Origin: Nitrospirota bacterium
Lineage (GTDB): Bacteria; JACPQY01
Assembly (NCBI GenBank): GCA_016190245.1
Contig: JACPQY010000055.1
Location: forward strand, 1-58,726
Reading direction: 5' to 3'
DNA length: 58,726 bases
The position numbers and the translations under genes were made by a program. Shown piece by piece: positions 27,601 to 33,810 of this stretch (the first letter of the stretch is position 1; the number at the start of each line of letters is the position of its first letter). A model generated the notes under the pieces. The model worked only from the letters and a program-made list of their open reading frames with translations, did no database searches and had not been told where the DNA came from.

Positions 27601-28275
27601 GTTGCCGTCGTCGCCGTTCCCGCAGGTCCCGTCCGGCCCGCAATCGATCACGTAGTGGGCGAAGGCGCAGGTGTCAGTGTCCGCTCCCGTGTCGGTGCAG
27701 CCACCCCAAGCCGCATCGGGAAGGCCGTTCCCGTCATTGTCGTCGCAGGCGATGAAGGTTTCGCCTGGGTCGAAGTACTTGTTGGCGGTGCCGGGGTTGG
27801 AGTCGTGGTCGTAGCCGGTGCCGTTGGCGTCAACCCAGCCTTCTCCCTTGCCCCAGAGGAAGTCGCCGTTGGTATCCGTGAAGGACTCGTTCCCGGTGCA
27901 CCCGTTGTTGGCGTTGCGGTCGGTGCCGAAATCGCCGTCGTTGTCTTCGATGAAAAGGGCTACACAGGCGTTGCCGATGAGAGGAACGGAGAGGCACATA
28001 TCTGTGAGGGCATCACTGGAGGAAAGAAGGCTACGGATGGCGTTCTTCGTGTCCGCGTTGTTCAGGAACTGCTGGAGGATGTACTCGGCATAGTTGAGCG
28101 TTCGGTCGTTGATGCGCACCCCCAAGGTGTTCGCCACGGCCGAGGGGGCCGGTGGAGTGGGTGAGGTGCCGCAAGAGGATGTCTGGCTGTCGCCGCTGCT
28201 ACACGCGAAAGCGTAGAACATGACGCCGCCACACATGGCCGCGCGGATGAAAGAGAACCGTAGCCGTTTTGTCAT
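24700..28275 (-). CDS. Giant lipoprotein with calcium-loop repeats, Ig-like domains and MYXO-CTERM-like tail
   Basis: A 1191-residue surface protein. N-terminal lipobox: MTKRLRFSFIRAAMCGGVMFYAFAC. Residues ~110-260 are rich in thrombospondin-3/dockerin-like Asp loops (EDNDGDFGTD, CDDNDGNGLPD, NSDQDPCND). Near the C-terminus two Ig-like domains appear (SHRVDGGAWSHFRAESE..., VSYRLDGADWQIIPAETT...). It ends with Cys, a hydrophobic stretch (AVYLAALGLALIAL) and RRRSR, like MYXO-CTERM sorting signals, so it may be anchored at both ends. Start ATG 28275 follows GGGAGG with ideal spacing. It heads a minus-strand group with the two preceding genes. Confidence 0.82.
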   Translation of the reverse strand: MTKRLRFSFIRAAMCGGVMFYAFACSSGDSQTSSCGTSPTPPAPSAVANTLGVRINDRTLNYAEYILQQFLNNADTKNAIRSLLSSSDALTDMCLSVPLIGNACVALFIEDNDGDFGTDRNANNGCTGNESFTDTNGDFLWGKGEGWVDANGTGYDHDSNPGTANKYFDPGETFIACDDNDGNGLPDAAWGGCTDTGADTDTCAFAHYVIDCGPDGTCGNGDDGNGQAGRGIPASYCTLAQLFFDRDAGVDLNSDQDPCNDAGDAGRLGINNAGDGVSIDFTPTVSIAPSLGADLDPDTLTDIQNGTVDDRLDITLTLANFGIDLVAKPNPLADGCGEDTLCGVPNEEDDEPDKFINYMGLAGNATIPSLSVTMGIGVIAGDFASGNAAVNPGTELGIELDPLDLDTNLTLVLKPETPDDSDLSHLLSTMLPYIEIATLRYFTEGYDSGLDFFLYEGLPLMDLNDTLGGSFEHPLVPGTNIAMGLGLNFGMTTADDNADDVGDAILLRGGMGLDLAWDGTNCVDANGTNALSWGTALATLGPNDPSANPYMIGAGMHENALSSIIYNMIKSGILCMTIDTATLEAMGLDSSTLPIDLFSTDTFGLLMPKLVDPSYGNLAGKAMRFVLRPSFKDPLDGQYTAAEDTPYILAGGPNIDLPAANPYGDVSPGISMEMVHLTLDFQVDTSAGQTGTWQRVFGLDLSTGLSMGVGIDRDTSCTGCFSTTMRPRITLEADPEVDSFLWYDEAVVLVGAGYDPGDPGQQYAEVEGVLSNLLPLVLSGVLQADILPRIEISEPFGIGDPRANPPRGITLTTGFVGGTGADSPGGGADPETTNTSGDTFGMFMSIVEDLDGDCTPPELANGTVDACESENYLNPNDVWNLVCGDMIYDSMASDPEQADTAELICQMCAGANHCPAIGNDPDNCTVSLPSTCGLQLAPARFQTAGTDFTHLAPQTVVDLGGDLRGADVDLLNGYQSADAYGLDPHGGSVISVGYEDRYSHPSEMVYSHRVDGGAWSHFRAESEITLPPLLEGLHSVEVMSRNRLGVVDSSPAVVRFWMDHVAPIIRVNGLQGDRTVLTHSPAFNVQVADFVAGPTDLYVSYRLDGADWQIIPAETTLQFEGLAEGEHLLEVRASDPAGNGRAEELRFEVATPEEKASEGGCETVVGHGSNGSAVYLAALGLALIALRRRSR

Positions 28276-28330
28276 GGTGCCTCCCAAAATATTCATCAGC
28301 TTCACGCTGTGAATTTGCCCTTTGGCCTCT

Positions 28331-28359
28331 ATATTACTGAAGCTCACAGCCCTTGTCAA
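28331..28359 (-). promoter_or_regulatory. Consensus sigma-70 promoter of the 20-28 kb surface-protein operon
   Basis: On the minus strand: TTGACA (28354-28359), 17-base spacer, TAATAT (28331-28336). The leader of about 50 bases carries a strong GGGAGG ribosome site. Unlike most promoters here it is not leaderless. Confidence 0.8.
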
Positions 28360-28418
28360 GTGGAATAGGAGCAATTACCGAACCAGACGGCGATAGCGTG
28401 CCATAGGGTGTGTGGTGT

Positions 28419-28454
28419 ATATATTGTAATATCAATATATTGGATTTGTCCAAT
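28419..28454. promoter_or_regulatory. Overlapping AT-rich palindromes, candidate operator
   Basis: ATATATTG-N6-CAATATAT (28419-28440) overlaps ATTGGA-N4-TCCAAT (28439-28454). A further inverted pair, ACCTGAAAA (28502-28510) and TTTTCAGGT (28532-28540), follows. The ~460-bp gap 28276-28737 holds these, the promoter at 28331-28359 and no convincing gene. Confidence 0.45.
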
Positions 28455-28737
28455 CGGCCAGTTAGTGATTCATCTTTCGCGCAGTCTGTTGGAACTCGAA
28501 AACCTGAAAAAACTTCAAGGAACGCGAAAACTTTTCAGGTCGAGCCATCCACGTTTCCCGGGGGCTTGGATACCAGCTCTCCTCAAAAAAAGAGGCGTCC
28601 AGACCTGGCGTTTCCGCAGTGCTCGAAACGTCAGAGTTTGACCTTGTGAGGCTGCGGAAGTCTATTCTCGCATGCCCGGGCGTTTGCCCTCCCCGAACTT
28701 GATGTGCTGATGGTTGGAGCCGGAAGGAGGTCTCGTA

Positions 28738-28929
28738 GTGCATCGTGTGGTCCTGGGGTTCGGCGCCGGTTCGGCCTCGCGCGGCGGAGAGGGGGACACT
28801 TGGAATTCATCCACCCTGTGGCGCCTCTTGGTGAAGGCCTCGCGTGTGGCGACGCGCGTGACAGCGATCATCCCCGCCACAGTGATCGAGAGCTCTTCCG
28901 GTCGGGAACAGCGACGGTTTTTCGTGTGA
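28738..28929 (+). CDS. Candidate small protein (63 aa)
   Basis: Not a recognised family. GTG at 28738 is preceded by GGAAGGAGG with 7-base spacing, the strongest ribosome site in this region. The protein is basic (TLWRLLVKASRVATRVTAIIPATVIE...REQRRFF) with one amphipathic or weakly hydrophobic stretch. It lies 28 bases before the GT-C/toroid gene on the same strand. It could be chance, but the ribosome site argues for translation. Confidence 0.35.
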   Translation: MHRVVLGFGAGSASRGGEGDTWNSSTLWRLLVKASRVATRVTAIIPATVIESSSGREQRRFFV

Positions 28930-28945
28930 CCGCGCTTTCGGGGTG

Positions 28946-28951
28946 TACAAT
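28946..28951 (+). promoter_or_regulatory. -10 of GT-C/toroid gene, leaderless
   Basis: TACAAT ends 6 bases before the GTG at 28958. An upstream TGTGAC (28925-28930, 15-base spacer) is a poor -35. Confidence 0.45.
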
Positions 28952-28957
28952 CGCGGC

Positions 28958-31636
28958 GTGAGCGGGTTCGCGGTAGTCCAGCGTGCGTCTGGGTTCGGCG
29001 GGGCCAGAAACCGCCGGATGTCGGCTGCACTGTGGCTCGTTGTTGTCGCGTTGGCGATTCGGCTCCCGGGCTGGCTGGCCGAACTGGGATTTGACGAGGT
29101 GAACCGGTGGAGATCGGGAGACTTGGCTTGGCGGGAACTGTGGGGGGGCTCCGCCCGGCTTCTGGGCGGCAATGTTCTGTTCGCCCTGCTCGTGAAGGGC
29201 TTGCGAGGCGCGTTCGGCTCCGAGGTGTTGTTGAAGGTCCTCTTGGGCGGTGTTTCGTTGGGGGCTGGACTGCTGATGTGGTCGGAACTCAAGCGACGCG
29301 GGTGGGCTCGGCGGGCAGACGCCGTGCTGGCGATCACGATGCTGGCTCCTTTTCAGGTCATGCTTTCGACACAGTTGAGGGAGTATGCACTGGTGCAGGC
29401 GCTCGCCATTGTGGGCTGGGTGTGGATGGAGCGCAGGGGCGGCGACCGCATCGCAGGGCCGGCCGGCTTGGCCGCGCTGGGCGCGATTTCGACGTTGGTC
29501 TATCTGCCGTCGGTCACGTTCTGGATCGTCCTGGCACTTCACCGGTGGCGGGGAGAGCGGGCGAGAGCGCGAGAACTGCTCGCGCCGATGCCGGCCGCTG
29601 TTGCTGCCGCGTTGACGGTGGCCTCCTGGCCGGAAGCCTATCGGGGAGGATTGCAGGCATTCGAATCGCATCTGATCAACGACCCGTTCAAGCTTGCGGC
29701 CGACTTGGTGTTCTATGTTCAGACGTGGGTCTGGGTGCCGGAGGGGTCGGCGGCGGATGGGTTGCATCGTTTCCGGCTGGCAGGGGGGATTGACGGGTAT
29801 TGGGTGTACCGAGCGGGTTCCACGGTCGTCCCTTTCATCTTGGGCGGCTTGGTGCTTGGGCTGGCCATTTTGGGGGTGCGAGGACTGGGCGCCGTGGCGC
29901 TGGAACTGGTGCTGCTTGGGGCGGGACCGATCGCGCTAACCTTCGTTGCGGGCTGGCTGGCCACGGGAAGACCGGCGCTTCATTTCGCGGCGGCCCACGC
30001 CCCCTCAGCGCCGTTCCTCTATGCGTTGGTGGCACAGGGGCTGGCGGGAACGGGAAAGCCGGCGCGGGCGGCGATGGTGTGCCCGATGGTCGTGGTCTCG
30101 GCGATCACGCTGGGCCTGTACTCAATGGGTCTCCACCCCGAAACGTGTCATGGGCTTCCCGAGGTGCTTGCGCAGATCGAGCGATCGACGCCCTTGGGAG
30201 CGCCCGTTCTTGTGTCCCCCGGTCTGGTCTTGCCGTTTGTTCGCCATCAGGCCCCGGTGGGATTGGCGCAGAGGATGATTCCGGTGGGGCTGGACGCCAT
30301 GGAGGATCCGGACGGTTGGGCTTCGCTGTATCGGCCTCTCGGGGCTGGGGAGGTGGATGCCGCGGTCGCCCGCTTCTCTACGGCCGGCCGGGGGGTGCTT
30401 CTGGAAGTCCCGTGGGCAGCGCGGCGGAAAGATCCTGAGCGGCGGCTTTCGCGCGCGGTGGGGGGGGGGGACGCATCCACCACGCAGCCGCATCGGTGCC
30501 TTGAGGTGACCCGGTGGGTGAGGCCCGAGCCGCGGGCCGGGCACTGCCGGCGGGTGCGCGAGGCCATACGCTCCGGCGTGGCTTTTCTTCGGGACCGCTA
30601 CGGTCGGCTTGGGGTTCCGAACACGACGGTGTGGGACGTCAGAGACGCCTCCCGAACCATCAGCGTGATGGGGCTGTACGACCCGGCATGGATCTATCTT
30701 GCCCTTGAAGGTGTGGCGGACGGGGGCGAGCTCGCGGACCTTCGCCAGGGCTTGCTGCGTTTCATGAGTCAGCAGGTCGAGGCGAGCCAGTTGGTTCGTT
30801 TTCACGGGGCGGATTCGTCAACCTACGCGGCCCTGCGCTACGGCGATCTTCCGCGTCCGTTCGAGTTCCGCGGCCACCCTCCCGACATCGGCACAACCGG
30901 CTTGGTGCTACTCGCTCTCGAGAGCGGCGGGCAAGGGAGTTTTGAGAAGGCGGCGGAGACGATCAGAACGAACACGCAGCCGGGGGGGGGGGCGTTGGCG
31001 ACGTGGATTCCCGAAGGGGGCCCGATGACCGGGCACGACACCACGACGCCGGACGTGGCGATGAACGCGAACGCGCTCGAATTTCTCGCGCACCGCGGCC
31101 AAACTAGTCCGGAGGCCTGTGCCATGATATCGCGGACCCTCGCAAGAAACAGCCTTGAAGCCAGCGTGTACTATCCCTCGCCCGAGCTTGTGGGCTACTT
31201 CATCCACCGCGCATTGCGCGCCGGCGCGAGTTGCCCGGCCGATATCCTCCAGGAGAGGCTTGAGGCTTCGCTGCTTCCCATGGTGAGGGAGTCCCACACG
31301 GGCGGCGTGAACGACTCCGCGCTCTTGCTGGTGGCTTCAGCGTCGGACACGTTCGACCTCGATTCTCTGGCGCGGGCCGTGGTTGATGCTCAGCAATCCG
31401 ATGGCTCGTGGCCGATCGAGGCCGTGTATCGCACCGCGGTGGAGTACGAGCTGCCGGAGTCCGTTCGGTGGCTCCTGTTCGACCTTCCCCTCGAACGCGG
31501 CTGGGTGGGAGTACTCCGGAAGATGCCCCTTCCGCTGCTGCGCTACGGCTCGGCGGAGCTTTCGACCACGCTCGCGATCGAGGGCTTGACCGCCCACGAG
31601 CGGAGCGTGTGCGCACAGGATCCTCCTAATGAGTAG
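28958..31636 (+). CDS. GT-C glycosyltransferase fused to terpenoid-cyclase-like alpha/alpha toroid
   Basis: An 892-residue membrane protein. The N-terminal ~385 residues carry about ten transmembrane segments; the first periplasmic loop has FDEVNRW, the acidic pair expected of PMT/ArnT-like GT-C enzymes that use polyprenyl-phosphate sugars. The last ~350 residues look like a prenyltransferase/squalene-oxidase repeat toroid: DVAMNANALEFLA, repeated helical pairs, and the QW-type AQQSDGSWPIEAVY. Whether the toroid is catalytic or a binding platform is unclear. Two G11 tracts (30460-30470, 30982-30992) could switch the C-terminal half off by slippage. The 3' end overlaps the UbiA gene by 8 bases, so the two probably act together. 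GTG 28958 is chosen from the -10; GTG 28943 is the longer alternative. Confidence 0.75.
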   Translation: MSGFAVVQRASGFGGARNRRMSAALWLVVVALAIRLPGWLAELGFDEVNRWRSGDLAWRELWGGSARLLGGNVLFALLVKGLRGAFGSEVLLKVLLGGVSLGAGLLMWSELKRRGWARRADAVLAITMLAPFQVMLSTQLREYALVQALAIVGWVWMERRGGDRIAGPAGLAALGAISTLVYLPSVTFWIVLALHRWRGERARARELLAPMPAAVAAALTVASWPEAYRGGLQAFESHLINDPFKLAADLVFYVQTWVWVPEGSAADGLHRFRLAGGIDGYWVYRAGSTVVPFILGGLVLGLAILGVRGLGAVALELVLLGAGPIALTFVAGWLATGRPALHFAAAHAPSAPFLYALVAQGLAGTGKPARAAMVCPMVVVSAITLGLYSMGLHPETCHGLPEVLAQIERSTPLGAPVLVSPGLVLPFVRHQAPVGLAQRMIPVGLDAMEDPDGWASLYRPLGAGEVDAAVARFSTAGRGVLLEVPWAARRKDPERRLSRAVGGGDASTTQPHRCLEVTRWVRPEPRAGHCRRVREAIRSGVAFLRDRYGRLGVPNTTVWDVRDASRTISVMGLYDPAWIYLALEGVADGGELADLRQGLLRFMSQQVEASQLVRFHGADSSTYAALRYGDLPRPFEFRGHPPDIGTTGLVLLALESGGQGSFEKAAETIRTNTQPGGGALATWIPEGGPMTGHDTTTPDVAMNANALEFLAHRGQTSPEACAMISRTLARNSLEASVYYPSPELVGYFIHRALRAGASCPADILQERLEASLLPMVRESHTGGVNDSALLLVASASDTFDLDSLARAVVDAQQSDGSWPIEAVYRTAVEYELPESVRWLLFDLPLERGWVGVLRKMPLPLLRYGSAELSTTLAIEGLTAHERSVCAQDPPNE

Positions 31637-32477
31637 TCGCGGGTGGGCGCAGAGTCCGGTCGGTCGGGTTCCGGATGCTGTTTGGCTCACGGGGCTCCCT
31701 CTCATGGGGCTGTTGGCGTCGGCGGGTTGGACGGCCAACATTTGGACCGCGACCCAGGTGGGCCTTGCAGCGTTTCTGCTCGCCGCGCACGCGTTCTGGT
31801 TGAACGACCGGTCGGATGCGCGATTCGAGCGGCAGGGAGCGGGCCCGACCAGAGCCGCTCCGCCGGCTGCGATCGTGTGGGGCTCGGCGGCCTGCGCCGT
31901 GGGCGTCTTGCTGTCGATGAGGCGATCCACGATGGGATATGGGGTCTTCGTCCTGGTTTCCGCCTGGCTGTATTCGCACCCCAAGATCTACTGGAAAGGC
32001 ATCCCTGTCGTGTCCAACCTTCTGCACGCGCTCAGCGGCGCCGCCTTTTTCGCGCTGGGTTTCGTATCGGGGCCGGGCCGGGGGATGGAGGGACTTGGGC
32101 TGGCCGTCTACTTCGGACTACTCTTTGCGGGTGGTCATCTCTTCAATGAGATACGCGATCGCGAAGCCGACTGTGTGGCCGGCGTCCGGACGAATTGCGT
32201 TCGGTTTGGAATCGAGGCGGCGGGCAGGTGGGCGCTCGTCGAGATCGTGATGGGGACGTTGGGTCTGGCCTTGATGTCGGTTGGAGGCCGGGTGCCCGGG
32301 GTGTGGGGGGGGGCGGGCGTGGTGGCCGCAGCAGTTGTGGTGGTGGCGTACCGTGCCGCGAGTCGGGCGGAGTTTCGCCCCGACCCGGTGAGGCGGTTCC
32401 AGCGGCTCTACCGTGCGGCCTACGCGGGGATGGCCGGAGTCTGGTTCGTCGCGCCCCCGACTCTCCCTATGAATTGA
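31629..32477 (+). CDS. UbiA-family prenyltransferase
   Basis: A 282-residue polytopic membrane protein with both Asp-rich motifs of the superfamily, LNDRSDARFE and NEIRDREAD, which bind Mg-diphosphate of an isoprenoid donor. About eight hydrophobic segments. Members attach prenyl chains to quinone, chlorophyll, haem or sugar-phosphate acceptors. The overlap with the GT-C/toroid gene suggests it may supply or modify the lipid carrier that enzyme uses (inference). A G9 tract lies at 32305-32313. The stop is 89 bases from the convergent glycosyltransferase gene. Confidence 0.85.
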   Translation: MSSRGWAQSPVGRVPDAVWLTGLPLMGLLASAGWTANIWTATQVGLAAFLLAAHAFWLNDRSDARFERQGAGPTRAAPPAAIVWGSAACAVGVLLSMRRSTMGYGVFVLVSAWLYSHPKIYWKGIPVVSNLLHALSGAAFFALGFVSGPGRGMEGLGLAVYFGLLFAGGHLFNEIRDREADCVAGVRTNCVRFGIEAAGRWALVEIVMGTLGLALMSVGGRVPGVWGGAGVVAAAVVVVAYRAASRAEFRPDPVRRFQRLYRAAYAGMAGVWFVAPPTLPMN

Positions 32478-32566
32478 GCCGGTTCGTACCGGCTTGGGAC
32501 GCGAGGTCCGGCGGGGAAAGGGGATCCCGGCTTTGCGGGCCGGGTCGCCGGGCGGTGCACGGGTCT

Positions 32567-33712
32567 TCAGGCTGCGAGCCGGAGCGGGTTCTCCGCGGCG
32601 CTACAGAGCAGGCCTTCGTACCGGAGGGCGACATCGTCCCAGTTGTAGCGGCAGCGGAACTTGCGGAGCTCGGCGGAGGAAGGGGACCGGTCGTGGGCGG
32701 CGGCCATCAGGGCGCGCGCCAAGTCGGAGGGATCCTTCTTGAAGTAAGCGGCGCGCGGTCCGGCGACCTCGCGATTGAAGCACGTGTCGAGCACCGCCAC
32801 GCGGCATCCGGCGGCGAAGGCCTGCACGAGACCCGGGCTGGTACCACCGACCTCGTGCGCGTGGATGTACGCGGCGCAGTATCGCCGCAGCGTGGAGAGC
32901 GTGTCGGCCTCGTAGATCGGACCGAGGAAGCGCACGTGCGGCGGAAGCGTGTCGCGGATGGAACGGACGTAGCGGCTCCGGTACGCGACGCCCCCGACCA
33001 CCACGAGTTCCGAGGGGGTCTGCGCGAGGCGGAAGGCCTCCACGGCCAGGCGGATGTTGTTCTCCGGTTCGAGCCGGGCGATCATGAGAGCGTAGTCGAG
33101 CGGCTGCAGGTCGAATCGGGCCAAGTGAGAAGGAGGTCCCGGCCGTTCCCGAACCACACCATACGGGACATAGACGGAATCGCGGCCGAAGCGCGCAGAA
33201 TAGAAGCGGCGGATCTCGTGGGAGTCGGCGATGAGAGTCGTGGCGACTCGGGCCGTCCATGCGGCTGCGTGGCGATAGTAGGCCTTGACCACGGGCCCCC
33301 ACTTGGCTCGTTCCCACTCGAGCCCGTCCACGTTGACCACGACCGGGAAGCCCAGGCGTCGCAGCGCCGCCACGAGAGGTGCGTGTCCCACATTAAAGAG
33401 GAGGACCACGTCCGGGTTTTTCCGGACGACATCCGCCACGGCCAGCGCCGTTTGAGAGAAGATGTGGAAAGCCTTGGTCGGAAGTTCCGGCATGTAGGCG
33501 AGGTGCACCCCAGAGAGCCGGGCAGGGCGTGAGGGGTACAGGGAGCGATTGCAATAGACCGTCACCTCGTGGCCCCTTGCGGCGAGGCGCGTGGAGACCT
33601 CCTGCGCGCAGGTCTCGGGTCCGCCGTAGCGGCACGGGATACCCTTGGTGCCGAGGACGGAGATGCGGAGGGGGCGGGGCGGGGCGTGGGAGGAGTGTGC
33701 GGCTCGTTGCAA
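32567..33712 (-). CDS. GT4-type glycosyltransferase with DUF1972-like N-terminus
   Basis: A 381-residue cytosolic glycosyltransferase of GT-B fold. The N-terminus ISVLGTKGIPCRYGGPETCAQEVSTRLAARGHEVTVYCN matches the DUF1972/GT4 rhamnosyl- or mannosyltransferase group. The C-terminal donor site has IARLEPENNIRLAVEAF, YIHAHEVGGTSPGLVQAFAAGCRVAV (E-x7-E region) and LDTCFNREVAG. It probably builds exopolysaccharide or O-antigen. An ATG at 33820 is in frame but would run into the divergent gene; I prefer TTG 33712, 11 bases after a -10. Confidence 0.85.
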   Translation of the reverse strand: MQRAAHSSHAPPRPLRISVLGTKGIPCRYGGPETCAQEVSTRLAARGHEVTVYCNRSLYPSRPARLSGVHLAYMPELPTKAFHIFSQTALAVADVVRKNPDVVLLFNVGHAPLVAALRRLGFPVVVNVDGLEWERAKWGPVVKAYYRHAAAWTARVATTLIADSHEIRRFYSARFGRDSVYVPYGVVRERPGPPSHLARFDLQPLDYALMIARLEPENNIRLAVEAFRLAQTPSELVVVGGVAYRSRYVRSIRDTLPPHVRFLGPIYEADTLSTLRRYCAAYIHAHEVGGTSPGLVQAFAAGCRVAVLDTCFNREVAGPRAAYFKKDPSDLARALMAAAHDRSPSSAELRKFRCRYNWDDVALRYEGLLCSAAENPLRLAA

Positions 33713-33723
33713 GGTCTTCGTTG

Positions 33724-33753
33724 ATCGTAGCAGAGGGGTTGAGGGGAGCGCAA
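33724..33753 (-). promoter_or_regulatory. Promoter of GT4 gene
   Basis: On the minus strand: TTGCGC (33748-33753), 18-base spacer, TACGAT (33724-33729). Divergent from the promoter at 33770-33798. Confidence 0.45.
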
Positions 33754-33769
33754 AGAGTCCACGGGCGCG

Positions 33770-33798
33770 TTGCGGGGGTGCGGGCCGTCTGTTAGGAT
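33770..33798 (+). promoter_or_regulatory. Promoter of propeller lipoprotein gene
   Basis: TTGCGG (33770-33775), 17-base spacer, TAGGAT (33793-33798), 12 bases to the GTG at 33811. Confidence 0.55.
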
Positions 33799-33810
33799 GG
33801 TGAGGGTGGT

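Noticed and set aside
26605-28164. 519-codon plus-strand frame opposite the MYXO-CTERM-like protein
   Set aside because: Gly/Val/Glu-rich low-complexity translation; the minus strand has promoter, ribosome site, lipobox and domains.
28410-28649. 79-codon frame in the AT-rich spacer
   Set aside because: No ribosome site, begins inside the palindromes, and has no protein-like pattern.
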